From positions 124,001 through 188,000 of the forward strand of contig CAXYCJ010000006.1 of NCBI GenBank assembly GCA_964275585.1: DNA of 64,000 nt, in the 5' to 3' direction. This document shows positions 8,934 to 18,465 of this stretch, in pieces. The position numbers were made by a program, and so were the translations under genes. Source of the stretch: D2472 sp964275585. Its GTDB lineage: Bacteria; Pseudomonadota; Gammaproteobacteria; Magnimaribacterales; D2472. The notes under the pieces were generated by a model. It had not been told where the DNA came from. It saw only the letters and a program-made list of their open reading frames with translations, and did no database searches. Position 1 is the stretch's first letter; each line of letters opens with the position of its first letter.

Positions 8934-9776
8934 ATGGATGATGATATAAAAGCTTTAATTGTAGAGGGTGGTGGCAGTCGAGGGGTCTTCTCATTTGGGG
9001 TAATAGACTCATTCATTCAAGCCTCATATAATCCTTTCAATCTTCATATCGGTGTCTCTAATGGCGGAGTAGTGCAGCTCTGGTATTTACTTAAAACCAG
9101 TGATTACAACCTTGATAAGATGTTATTTTCCGCATCAAAAAAATACATTAGTTATAAAAATATTTTTTCTAACAAAAGTATCATGGACTTTGAGAGGCTC
9201 TACCAGGATGCCAATAAAGTCTTCCCTATAGATTTTGATCGCTTGAAAGCAAATCTAGAGAATAAAAATTTTTACGTCGTTGTAACCGATGCTGTTTCTG
9301 GCAAGCCAGAATATATTGAGCTCACAAGACAGAACTATGTAAATGAAATGCTAGCAACTGGATCTTTACCTGTGTTGATGAAGAATCCTATTTTGTTAAA
9401 TGGTAAGCGCAAATACGATGGAGGAATTGCTGATCCACTGCCGGTTCAAAAAGCTTATGAGATGGGCGCAAAAGATATTGTAATTATCAGAACGTATGAA
9501 GAGTCTTTTATTAGAAAAACTAAATTAGAAAATCACATTGCTGCATTCCTGACTAAGTCATACCCCAATATTTCTGAGGCACTAAAAGTTAACTCTACTA
9601 CTTATAATTCTTCATTAGAGTTTATAAATAACCCGCCTGCTGATTGCAGGATTAGACAAATTTGTCCACCTCAGAGATTAACTGCCAAACGGACTACAAC
9701 TGATCTAAAAATTATGAAGGCGGACTATGCTATTGGTTTAGAATGCGGGACAAAATTTCTTCAGGAAGAGATATAG
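8934..9776 (+). CDS. Patatin-like phospholipase
   Basis: 280 residues from the ATG at 8934; an upstream in-frame TTG at 8889 lies inside the terminator hairpin and is rejected. The glycine-rich oxyanion loop EGGGSRGVF (about residues 11-19), the nucleophile elbow GVSNGG (Ser42) and the DGG dyad Asp (Asp162 in YDGGIADPLP) are all present, so the enzyme should be an active acyl hydrolase of the YjjU/RssA-like type. There is no signal peptide; it is probably cytoplasmic or peripheral to the inner membrane. A TATATT at 8919-8924 may be its own -10 element. Confidence 0.85.
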   Translation: MDDDIKALIVEGGGSRGVFSFGVIDSFIQASYNPFNLHIGVSNGGVVQLWYLLKTSDYNLDKMLFSASKKYISYKNIFSNKSIMDFERLYQDANKVFPIDFDRLKANLENKNFYVVVTDAVSGKPEYIELTRQNYVNEMLATGSLPVLMKNPILLNGKRKYDGGIADPLPVQKAYEMGAKDIVIIRTYEESFIRKTKLENHIAAFLTKSYPNISEALKVNSTTYNSSLEFINNPPADCRIRQICPPQRLTAKRTTTDLKIMKADYAIGLECGTKFLQEEI

Positions 9777-9777
9777 A

Positions 9778-10677
9778 TTATTTTTCTTTTGCGAGCCAAG
9801 CTGTCATTCTTCCACCTAAAGGCGCCTTTAGTTGATCAGCACAGTAATCAACTATCTCAGATAGTTTTTGGAGATCCACACCAGTTTTATAGCCCATTTG
9901 ATCAAGCATATTAGCTAGATCTTCTGTAGCAAGATTTCCTGCCGCGCCAGGAGCAAATGGGCAGCCGCCTAACCCCCCAATACAGCTATCAAATTTTCTA
10001 ATTCCCTCAGCAAGTGCTGCGCACACATTAGCCAGTGCCATTGCTCGAGTGTCATGGAAATGACCTGATAAAATATTATGCTCAAACTCATGAACGCATT
10101 TTTTAAATAATGAACCAACACTTGCTGGGTTAGCAGCACCAATAGTGTCAGCGAGTATAATTTCATCCGCTCCTGCACTTAGTAACTTATTTGCTATATC
10201 AAGAACGGTTGCATTCTGTACCTTGCCTTCAAAAGGGCATTCCCAAGCAACTGAAACGTATGCTCGCGTTTTTAGATTTGAGTTTTTAGCATTTTTGAGG
10301 ATATCGCAAGAGCTTTGAATAGTTTCGTTTAAGCTCATATTAATATTTTTTTGATTCATGGTTTCAGTTGCAGATGGCACAACTGTAATAATTTTTGCAC
10401 CTGCTTCTTGCGCCATTTCAAAACCTTTCATATTTGGAACTAAGACAGAAATTTCACAACCTTTAGTCTCACCTAAGCCGTTAATAATTTCTCCTGCTCC
10501 ACTCATAGCTGGAACAGCTCTAGGATTAACAAAACTAGCAACTTCTATACCTGGAAGTTTAGCGTCAATAAGATGATTAATAAGCTCTAAGCGAGCCGCT
10601 GGATCTAAGATTGTTTTTTGGTTCTGGAGGCCATCTCTAGGTCCAACTTCGTTGATGTATACAAATTCTGAATTCAT
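9778..10677 (-). CDS. mvaB: Hydroxymethylglutaryl-CoA lyase
   Basis: 299 residues, full length. It splits HMG-CoA (or a close analogue) into acetyl-CoA and acetoacetate in the last step of leucine breakdown. NEVGPRDGLQNQ near the N-terminus carries the catalytic Arg-Asp, SGHFHDTRAMA the metal-binding His pair, and GGLGGCPFAPGAAGN the mobile-loop Cys (about residue 237). Its start overlaps the stop of the upstream CoA-transferase gene by 4 bp, so the pair is one operon on the minus strand. No methylcrotonyl-CoA carboxylase is nearby, which leaves the source of the substrate open. Confidence 0.9.
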   Translation of the reverse strand: MNSEFVYINEVGPRDGLQNQKTILDPAARLELINHLIDAKLPGIEVASFVNPRAVPAMSGAGEIINGLGETKGCEISVLVPNMKGFEMAQEAGAKIITVVPSATETMNQKNINMSLNETIQSSCDILKNAKNSNLKTRAYVSVAWECPFEGKVQNATVLDIANKLLSAGADEIILADTIGAANPASVGSLFKKCVHEFEHNILSGHFHDTRAMALANVCAALAEGIRKFDSCIGGLGGCPFAPGAAGNLATEDLANMLDQMGYKTGVDLQKLSEIVDYCADQLKAPLGGRMTAWLAKEK

Positions 10678-11894
10678 TTAAGCATCTCAATTATTTTCTG
10701 AGCATCTAAGGACTCCAAATCTTCATCCGAATATCCTAACCACTCCATTAAAACCTCTCTAGTGTGCTCTCCCAAAAGAGGTGGTGCAAGAAACTCTTCA
10801 TCTGTTACCTCTGATAGCTTAATCGGATTGCCTGGAATTTTTACTGAACCACCATTTCGATGAGGAACATCAACAAGCATATTTCTGTGCTTTACTTGCT
10901 CATCATTTATAGCTTGCTCAACATTATTTACTCTTGCGCATGGAACAGATTCTTTTTCTAGTAACTTTAGCCAATGCGAAGATTTTTCTTTTATTAATTC
11001 ATCCTGAATAATTTTTTCAAGCTTGTCTTTATCTTTTTGCCTTTCATATGCCGTTACATATTTCGGGTCTTGCAATTCTCTGTTATTGAACAATTTCAAT
11101 AACCTTGGCCAGAATTGATCACCCACTGCTGCAATCACTATGGGATAATCTTTAGTAAGAAATGAGTTGTAAGGCATATGTACAAAATGAGAATTACCAA
11201 TAGGCTCTGGAACTATTCCTGACATGGTTTGCATGGTCGCCATGTAATTTAGCATGGAGATCTGACAATCAAGCATTGAAATATCTACATGCTGACCCAT
11301 TCCTGTATTAGCTCTATCAATAATGGCTGCCTGGATACCCATAACCGCAAACATGCCACCACTTAAATCTCCTATAGGTATTCCGGCTCGCATTGGCTCA
11401 GATGAGGAGAGACCAGTAATGGACATACCGCCCCCAAGCGCTTGAGCAATTTGATCAAATGCTGGGCGTTTAAAATTAGGCCCTGACTCACCAAAACCGC
11501 TGACTGAGCAAGTAATTATCTTAGAATTAATAATTTTCAAACTCTCAAAATCAATTTTTAGTTTCTTGGTAACCCCAGCTGAGAAATTACTTATTACTAC
11601 ATCTGCTTGCTCAACAAGCTCATAGAAAATTTTTAAACCTTCGGGTTTTTTTAAATCTAACGAGAGACTTTTCTTATTCCTGTTGAGCGTATAAAAATAA
11701 GCACCCATTCCATTAAAAGAATAATCTGGATCATTCTCTAATAGACGCCTCGTGCCTTCACCTTTTACTGGAGGCTCAATTTTTATAACCTCACATCCTA
11801 GATCTGCAAGAATCATTCCACCATATGGTCCAGATAACATATGGGTTAAATCAAGCATTTTAATATTTTTTAGTGGCTTTCTAGAGGCTGTCAT
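10674..11894 (-). CDS. CaiB/BaiF (class III) CoA-transferase
   Basis: 406 residues. The N-terminus LDLTHMLSGPYGGMILADLG with VIKIEPP is the standard Rossmann opening of formyl-CoA-transferase-like enzymes, and Asp147 in RPAFDQIAQ fits the catalytic aspartate that carries the acyl group. Because it is coupled to HMG-CoA lyase, it may activate hydroxymethylglutarate or a similar dicarboxylate using succinyl-CoA, as the human SUGCT enzyme does; that is an inference from context. The upstream spacer is shared with the divergent TonB receptor gene at 12057. Confidence 0.85.
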   Translation of the reverse strand: MTASRKPLKNIKMLDLTHMLSGPYGGMILADLGCEVIKIEPPVKGEGTRRLLENDPDYSFNGMGAYFYTLNRNKKSLSLDLKKPEGLKIFYELVEQADVVISNFSAGVTKKLKIDFESLKIINSKIITCSVSGFGESGPNFKRPAFDQIAQALGGGMSITGLSSSEPMRAGIPIGDLSGGMFAVMGIQAAIIDRANTGMGQHVDISMLDCQISMLNYMATMQTMSGIVPEPIGNSHFVHMPYNSFLTKDYPIVIAAVGDQFWPRLLKLFNNRELQDPKYVTAYERQKDKDKLEKIIQDELIKEKSSHWLKLLEKESVPCARVNNVEQAINDEQVKHRNMLVDVPHRNGGSVKIPGNPIKLSEVTDEEFLAPPLLGEHTREVLMEWLGYSDEDLESLDAQKIIEMLK

Positions 11895-11992
11895 TTGTCT
11901 ATTATATACAGATAGAAGTTAAGAGAAATATGTATCAAAATAGGACATATATCGATTATATAAATTTACTATTTTATGCTTTTAAATAAGCA

Positions 11993-12021
11993 TTGTTTAA
12001 ATGATTGTTATGGTGTATAAA
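11993..12021 (+). promoter_or_regulatory. Sigma-70 promoter of the TonB receptor / hydantoinase operon
   Basis: TTGTTT (11993-11998) and TATAAA (12016-12021) are 17 bp apart, placing the start of transcription near 12028. A GGGGG ribosome site follows 7 bases or so before the ATG at 12057. Confidence 0.55.
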
Positions 12022-12056
12022 ATTAGGACTACCATTGTTTTACTAGGGGGTAAAAT

Positions 12057-14516
12057 ATGTCTGTTTCTAACACATTTATTCGTTTTGCATTAGCGATTCC
12101 ATTTTTCTTTATTTCATTAGCTTTACTTGCTGAGCCAACCCTTGAAGAAGTTGTTGTTTCAGCTAGGAAGGTAGATGAAAGTGTCCAGGATGTTCCAATT
12201 GCTATGAGTGTTTTCACTTCCAGTGATATAGAAGATGCTGGCATAGAGAGGCCTGAAGATTTTATAGCCTTGACACCGAATGTTGTCATGGCAAATACAG
12301 TTAATGTTGGAGATACCTTGGTAACAATTCGGGGCTTGACTTCAACTAGAGACGCAGAATCTAATTTTGCTTTCGTGGTAGATGGAGTCTTGCAAACCAA
12401 CCCTAATGCATTCAACAGAGAGCTTTTGGATATAGCTCAAATTGAAGTTCTTAAAGGCCCCCAAGGAGCTCTTTATGGAAGAAATGCTACATCTGGAGCT
12501 ATTTTGATAACAACCAAAGCTCCTTCCGAAGAATCCGAAAGTACAGCAGTCCTTGGAATGGGTATTAATAATTCCTCCAAGTTGCAATATGTAAATTCTG
12601 GAAAAATAGGTGATAACGTATACACAAGATTTTCAGTGAGCACACGCGAAACTGATGGAGAGCACACAAACGTCTATTCAAATCTTAAAAATGTAGATTT
12701 CTTTGAAGACACAACTTTAAGAGGAAGGGTGTTAGTAGAGGAAGACGATAGTTCTTGGGATTTTAGGTTTGGAATGAGTGAGGCAAGTGGGGGAACCATT
12801 AATTTTAATGCTGTTTTTGCACTACCGGCATTCCAAGGGTTTGGAACCCCAGGGGCAACTCAGTTCTTTAAAGATGTTAATGAACATCAATTTACATATA
12901 TGTTCAATGTCCCTCCGGTCAATGAACAAGAAACATCAGACCTTTCTGTTAAATATACAGAAGACCTTGTGAACGGAAGAGAGTTTTCTGCGATATTTGC
13001 TTACAACCACCTTGAAGAGTTTTTACTTTCTGATGGTACCTCAGGTGCTTTCGGTGGTTACTTTGGAGTTCCTGCTTGCGCCGCTTCAAATACAGCAGCT
13101 AATTTAGCTTTGATTAATTCTTTACCTCCCGGTTTTTCATTTGCTGCTCCCGGAACAGCTCCTTCTGGAGCTAACTCTGTTTTAGGACCATACTTGCCTC
13201 ATACATGCGATGGGTATCAATTCCAATCACGTGATCAGGACGATATTTCTATCGAAGTAAAATTAACTAGCAATCAAAATGAATCAACTCGATGGTTAGT
13301 TGGCGGATACTATGCTGAAATTGAAAGAGATGTTGCAGTTTCATACGGAGCTGATTTAGGCAAAGGTTTTGAATACAAGTCTTATGTTCCTTCAACGGGA
13401 AAAAATCCTACAGATTTAGCATTTGACGATACCTTCACTACAGACGTTTTCTCAATTTTTGGGCAATATTCCATAGACTTATCTGAGGTTACAGAGCTTT
13501 CGTTTGAAGGTAGGTATGACAAGGAAAAACGTTCTGTTGATAACAATGTTCCTGCTAGATCTTCGGCCCTATACTATGGTGGCGGCGCTCCAATTAATCC
13601 TGCTATGACAGCAGGTGGAAGTAAAATTCCCTCGCGAGAAAAATCATATGATCAGTTTCAACCTAAAATTTCTTTAACAACCAGCGCTGAAAATACAACA
13701 GTTTATGCTTCTTATGGAGTTGGCTTTAGATCAGGAGGATTTAATTCATCTGGAAGTGCTGCTTTAATAAATTCTCAGCTAAATATTCCCGTTGGAGCTG
13801 GGTTAGGTGTTTCGGATTCATTTAATAAAGAAGTCTCTAAATCATTTGAAGTTGGGTTTAAGGGTAGATATTTAGACGGAAGATTGGAAATCAATGGCGC
13901 TCTTTTTGAAACTGAAGTTGATGATAATCAATTTTTTGAATTTTTTGCTGGACCTTGGGGCTTACTGAGAGTCGTAACTTCTATTGACCAACTTGATCTT
14001 AGTGGCTCAGAGTTAGACTTTAAATATGCGCTTACTGATAATATCAAATTAGATGGCGGTGTTGGTTTTACAGATGGTGAAATTAAGAAGAATGCTCATC
14101 GACCTAACACTGTCGGCAATAATGCACCCTTAGCTCCTGAGCATACCTACAATCTTGGTATGCAATACGAAACATCTTTCTCAGCAAATTATGATCTCAT
14201 AGTTAGGGTAGATTACATGGAAGTTGGTGAAACTTGGTTCCATACCGTGCAAAATAATCAGCAACCTTCGGTCTGGGGAGCTTTACTTGGATTTCCAGTT
14301 GCATCTGATATGAGCAAAGCAGTTCGTGATCCTTATACTTTAGTTGACCTAAGAGCATCTATTATTGGAGAAAAATTAAGCCTTACTCTATGGGGTAGAA
14401 ATATTACTGACGAAGAGTATCTTGCAGAGATTATTCCAGCTCCAGAATTTGGTGGATCTTTTATTCATCAGGCACCTTATGCTACTTATGGGTTAGACTT
14501 AAAATATAATTTTTAA
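12057..14516 (+). CDS. TonB-dependent outer-membrane receptor
   Basis: 819 residues, complete. The signal peptide runs to about residue 25; a TonB-box-like EEVVVSARK follows at about 30-38, then the plug domain (VPIAMSVFTSSDIEDAG, VTIRGLTS, LKGPQGALYGRNATSGAI) to about residue 150 and the barrel, ending in YNF. Its plug resembles that of the IroN/FecA-like receptors that abound in marine gammaproteobacteria. Only 17 bp separate it from hyuA, so it probably brings in the substrate that the hydantoinase genes break down rather than iron. It is the first gene of a four-gene run with one visible promoter. Confidence 0.92.
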   Translation: MSVSNTFIRFALAIPFFFISLALLAEPTLEEVVVSARKVDESVQDVPIAMSVFTSSDIEDAGIERPEDFIALTPNVVMANTVNVGDTLVTIRGLTSTRDAESNFAFVVDGVLQTNPNAFNRELLDIAQIEVLKGPQGALYGRNATSGAILITTKAPSEESESTAVLGMGINNSSKLQYVNSGKIGDNVYTRFSVSTRETDGEHTNVYSNLKNVDFFEDTTLRGRVLVEEDDSSWDFRFGMSEASGGTINFNAVFALPAFQGFGTPGATQFFKDVNEHQFTYMFNVPPVNEQETSDLSVKYTEDLVNGREFSAIFAYNHLEEFLLSDGTSGAFGGYFGVPACAASNTAANLALINSLPPGFSFAAPGTAPSGANSVLGPYLPHTCDGYQFQSRDQDDISIEVKLTSNQNESTRWLVGGYYAEIERDVAVSYGADLGKGFEYKSYVPSTGKNPTDLAFDDTFTTDVFSIFGQYSIDLSEVTELSFEGRYDKEKRSVDNNVPARSSALYYGGGAPINPAMTAGGSKIPSREKSYDQFQPKISLTTSAENTTVYASYGVGFRSGGFNSSGSAALINSQLNIPVGAGLGVSDSFNKEVSKSFEVGFKGRYLDGRLEINGALFETEVDDNQFFEFFAGPWGLLRVVTSIDQLDLSGSELDFKYALTDNIKLDGGVGFTDGEIKKNAHRPNTVGNNAPLAPEHTYNLGMQYETSFSANYDLIVRVDYMEVGETWFHTVQNNQQPSVWGALLGFPVASDMSKAVRDPYTLVDLRASIIGEKLSLTLWGRNITDEEYLAEIIPAPEFGGSFIHQAPYATYGLDLKYNF

Positions 14517-14533
14517 CTAGGAATTAAATTTTT

Positions 14534-16594
14534 ATGTCGTATCGATTAGGCGTTGATGTTGGTGGAACCTTTACTGATTTTTTATTAATTAATGAATCTG
14601 ATGGTTCCACGCATACTGCCAAGGTTCCTTCCACCCCCGAAGATTCATCGATAGGCGTCCTAAATGGTGTTTCAAGAATTTGCGATCAATCAGGTGTAGA
14701 TCCTAAAGATATCAAGCTAGTCATGCATGGAACTACAGTTGCAACTAATGCAGTTCTAACTGGTAATGGAGCAAAAGTAGGCCTATTAACTACCGCAGGA
14801 TACGAAAGTGTGCTCCAAGTTGCTCGTTCATTCTGTCCTGGTGGGCTTGGTGGCTGGGTTAGCTTTGTAAAGGGTCCTTTGCTAGCACCTTTAGAGCTTA
14901 CTTATGGGATAAAAGAAAGAACTGATGCATCGGGCGAAATTTCAATACCTTTAGATGAGCAGCACCTCAGAGAGCAATTAACCAAATTAAAAACATTGGA
15001 TCAAGTCGAAGCCTTAACAATTAGCTTTGTCAATTCATATATCAATAATAAGAATGAAGTTCTTGCTGCAAAAATTGCAAGTGAAATTTTTACAGATGTA
15101 CCTATTTCCATATCTAGTGAAGTTATTCCTGAGATGCAAGAATATGAAAGAGCTGAAACAACTGTCCTGAATTCTTATGTCCGTCCACAAGTATCAAACT
15201 ACGTTAACAACTTACAATCAAATCTAGAACAATCACTGGGAAGAGATGTTCAGTTATCTATTTTGAGATCTGATGGAGGGCTTGCGTCAAGTAGAGCTAC
15301 TGGAGAGTCTCCAGTAAATCATTTGATGTCTGGTCCAGCTGGAGGAGTTGCAGGGGCAGTGCATTTCTGCAATCAAGCAGGCTATGAAAATATTTTAACC
15401 TTTGATATGGGTGGAACATCTACTGATGTAGCTTTGATACAGAATTCTAAAGCAAAGGTTAGAAGAGAGACTTTAGTTGGAGATGTGAGAGTCAAAGCTC
15501 CATCCGTTGACGTTAGAACTGTTGGTGCTGGTGGTGGCTCAATTGCTTTTGTACCCGAACTCACTAAAGCACTTCGTGTTGGACCAGAATCTGCTGGAGC
15601 AGTCCCTGGACCAGCAGCGTATATGAAAGGTGGAGATTTGCCTACAGTTTGTGATGCTAATATTGTTTTGGGTGTCCTTCCAAGCGATGTTCAGCTTGGC
15701 GGTGATATGGTCATTGATAAAGAAGCGGCTGAAAAAGCAGTTCAAATAATTGCTGATGGAATTGGTATTGATCTTATGGAGGCAGCAGAAGGAATTGTCA
15801 GAATTGTAAATGAATCTATGTTTGGAGCCTTGAGATTAGTTTCAGTTGAACAAGGCTTTGACCCGAGAGATTTTGCTTTAGTTGGGTTCGGAGGCGCTGG
15901 ACCCCTTCATGCAAATGCCCTTGGAATTCTCTCAAATTCTTTTCCTGTAATCATTCCGCCTGGTCCAGGAGTTTTATGTGCTTATGGTGATGCAACAACT
16001 CAAATTCAAGACGAAGCATCAAGGTCATATTTGGCTATGGCTCAGGACATCACTACAGACAAATTTTTATCAGATTTAAATGATCTTAAGATTAAAGCAT
16101 CACAATCTTTATTAAAAGATGGTGTTAGTGATTCTAACCTTGAGGTAACTTATCAAGCAGATGTTAGGTATGCAGGCCAAGCATTTCAAATTACTGTTGA
16201 GTTTGATGAGAGGGAATACAAGTCGAAGGGAATTCAATTAATTACAGAAGCATTTGATGATGAGCATTATCAACTATTCACCTTTAAATTAAGTGATGGC
16301 CATGAAATCTTAATGATTAGAGCTATTGCAAAAGTTGCTCAGTCCGAAATTAAAGCACCTTCAATGACAGGCTCTTCTGGGTCCTTGCAAGATGCTGTTA
16401 TTCAAGACTCACGCTTTTATAATGAAGCCAAATGGCATGATGCTAAAATTTATGATCGTAATAAGTTACATTCAGAATTAGTTATTCCAGGTCCTGCAAT
16501 TGTTTCTGAGATGGACTCAACAACGGTGATACTTCCCAATCATGAAGCGGCGGTTGATCAAGTCGGTAACTTAATTATCAATCCTATAACATAG
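14534..16594 (+). CDS. hyuA: Hydantoinase/oxoprolinase subunit A (HyuA)
   Basis: 686 residues with the ATPase-fold motifs of the ATP-dependent family: DVGGTFTDF (from residue 8), MHGTTVATNAVL, LMSGPAGGVAGA, TFDMGGTSTDVAL and VGAGGGSIA. With HyuB it opens a five-membered imide or lactam ring at the cost of ATP; known substrates are N-methylhydantoin, hydantoins and 5-oxoproline. Related acetone-carboxylase subunits look similar, but the third, gamma subunit is missing here. Two bases separate its stop from the hyuB start. The amidase at the end of the run favours N-methylhydantoin or another carbamoyl-yielding ring. Confidence 0.88.
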   Translation: MSYRLGVDVGGTFTDFLLINESDGSTHTAKVPSTPEDSSIGVLNGVSRICDQSGVDPKDIKLVMHGTTVATNAVLTGNGAKVGLLTTAGYESVLQVARSFCPGGLGGWVSFVKGPLLAPLELTYGIKERTDASGEISIPLDEQHLREQLTKLKTLDQVEALTISFVNSYINNKNEVLAAKIASEIFTDVPISISSEVIPEMQEYERAETTVLNSYVRPQVSNYVNNLQSNLEQSLGRDVQLSILRSDGGLASSRATGESPVNHLMSGPAGGVAGAVHFCNQAGYENILTFDMGGTSTDVALIQNSKAKVRRETLVGDVRVKAPSVDVRTVGAGGGSIAFVPELTKALRVGPESAGAVPGPAAYMKGGDLPTVCDANIVLGVLPSDVQLGGDMVIDKEAAEKAVQIIADGIGIDLMEAAEGIVRIVNESMFGALRLVSVEQGFDPRDFALVGFGGAGPLHANALGILSNSFPVIIPPGPGVLCAYGDATTQIQDEASRSYLAMAQDITTDKFLSDLNDLKIKASQSLLKDGVSDSNLEVTYQADVRYAGQAFQITVEFDEREYKSKGIQLITEAFDDEHYQLFTFKLSDGHEILMIRAIAKVAQSEIKAPSMTGSSGSLQDAVIQDSRFYNEAKWHDAKIYDRNKLHSELVIPGPAIVSEMDSTTVILPNHEAAVDQVGNLIINPIT

Positions 16595-16596
16595 AT

Positions 16597-18462
16597 ATGT
16601 CAGCAAAAATAATTGAAACTAATAACTCTCCTTTAAAGACAATAGATGTTGATGGCATCACTGTTGATTTAATTGAAAATGCCTTAAAGAATGCTAGAGA
16701 AGAGATGGATGCTTTAGTTAGTAGAACTGCTCTATCACCCGGAATTAGAGAACAGGGAGATTGCTTTCCAATGATAGCAAATCGCGAAGGAAAAATGGTT
16801 GTTGGTCAATTTGGTTCATTTATTCATGGTTTTACAGAAGCTTATGATGAAGAGATAGAAGAAGGCGATATCATCCTTACCAATGATCCTTACATGTGCA
16901 ATGCAGCAGTTTCACATTTACCAGATTGGATGGTTTTAAAACCTGTATTCAGAGATGGAAGGCACATAGCATGGTCTGCAATGTTTGGGCATATGTCTGA
17001 TAATGGAGGGATGGTTCCAGGCTCTATACCAACCGAAGCGACAACCATCTTTCAAGAAGGGATTAGAATTCCTCCAATAAAACTTTATAAAAAAGGAGAA
17101 CTTCAGTCAGATGTATTGGAGCTTATTCTTCATAATGTCAGAACATCTCAATGGAATCGTTTTGATTTAAATGCACTTGTTGCTGCATGCAATACTGCCG
17201 CGAAAAGATGTAATGAGATTGCAGATCGATTTGGGGATGATATTTTCTGCTCAACAATGAAAATTATGCTGCAAAGGAACTATGATGCTATGAAGCATAT
17301 TATTTCTATGTTTATTCCTGAAGAACCAAGAGAGTTCTCTGATTATATTTGTGATGATGGTATGGGCATGGGTCCTTATAAAATTCATTGCAAGATGTGG
17401 CGGGAAGGAGATAAAGCTATTTTTGATTTCGTAGGCACAGATCCACAAGCTCAAAGTTCAGTTAATTTTTATCTTAACGAGGATATGTTCAAAATGTTTT
17501 TTGGATCTTTCACCATTAACGTTGTTGATCCTCAAATTGTATTTAATGATGGGTTCTACGACTTGGTTGATGTCAGAATTCCACAAGGAACCCTCTTAAA
17601 ACCTAATTATCCTGCCGCACTATCTGGAAGGACTCATGCACTGGGAAGAATTTTTGATGTTTTGGGAGCTCTATTAGGTATGGGTGCCCCTAACGAAATG
17701 TTGAATGCAGCAGGTTTTTCAGATTCACCCCATTTATTTTTCTCAGGTTACGATGATAAGGGAGAGTGGTTTCAGTTGTTCCAGATAGGGTTTGGTGGAG
17801 TTCCAGGAAGGCCAATCGGTGATGGTCCTGATGGGCATTCCTTATGGCCATCATTCACAAATGTACCAAATGAATTTGTTGAGGCATATTTTCCCCTAAG
17901 AGTAGAAACATATGAATTCATTGTTGACTCAGGTGGAGCTGGACTTCACAGAGGAGGCAACGGATTGTCAGTAGCATATAGATTTTTAGTAGACGGTCAT
18001 ATTGGCATTCATGATGATCGTTGGCTCACATATCCATGGGGAGTTAATGGAGGCAAGCCTGGCAAGAGATCAACTAAATTGCTTGTAAGAGCAGATGGAT
18101 CCAAAGAGTACATTCCAGCAAAATGTGAGGGAGTAAAGGTTGAGAAAGGCGATCTTCTTTATTTTAATACTTGGGGCGGAGGAGGCTGGGGCGACCCCCT
18201 TCAACGTGATGCGGCTGTAGTCGCATCAGATGTCTCAAAAAAACTTGTTTCTATTGAGGGCGCCCTTAGATACGGCGTTGTAATTAATGATGATCTCACA
18301 GTAAATGATAAAGAAACGGAATTATTAAGATCAGAGATGTCTAAGGATACTGTTCAAGATGAGATGTTTAATTTTGGCGGAACTATAGAAGAAATCAAAG
18401 CCCGGTGTCTAGAAGAAACTCATCTAGAGCCACCTGTCTCTCCAACATTTCTGAATCAATAG
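16597..18462 (+). CDS. hyuB: Hydantoinase/oxoprolinase subunit B (HyuB)
   Basis: 621 residues, full length for subunit B. Family hallmarks include ALSPGIREQGD, GDIILTNDPYMCNAAVSHLPDW, the FGHMSDNGG metal-site region, NYPAALSGRTHALGRI and the C-terminal GGGGWGDPLQRD. It forms the catalytic partner of HyuA. It follows hyuA by 2 bp and precedes the amidase gene by 3 bp, an arrangement that fits stoichiometric co-translation. Nothing looks truncated or frameshifted. Confidence 0.88.
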   Translation: MSAKIIETNNSPLKTIDVDGITVDLIENALKNAREEMDALVSRTALSPGIREQGDCFPMIANREGKMVVGQFGSFIHGFTEAYDEEIEEGDIILTNDPYMCNAAVSHLPDWMVLKPVFRDGRHIAWSAMFGHMSDNGGMVPGSIPTEATTIFQEGIRIPPIKLYKKGELQSDVLELILHNVRTSQWNRFDLNALVAACNTAAKRCNEIADRFGDDIFCSTMKIMLQRNYDAMKHIISMFIPEEPREFSDYICDDGMGMGPYKIHCKMWREGDKAIFDFVGTDPQAQSSVNFYLNEDMFKMFFGSFTINVVDPQIVFNDGFYDLVDVRIPQGTLLKPNYPAALSGRTHALGRIFDVLGALLGMGAPNEMLNAAGFSDSPHLFFSGYDDKGEWFQLFQIGFGGVPGRPIGDGPDGHSLWPSFTNVPNEFVEAYFPLRVETYEFIVDSGGAGLHRGGNGLSVAYRFLVDGHIGIHDDRWLTYPWGVNGGKPGKRSTKLLVRADGSKEYIPAKCEGVKVEKGDLLYFNTWGGGGWGDPLQRDAAVVASDVSKKLVSIEGALRYGVVINDDLTVNDKETELLRSEMSKDTVQDEMFNFGGTIEEIKARCLEETHLEPPVSPTFLNQ

Positions 18463-18465
18463 CAC

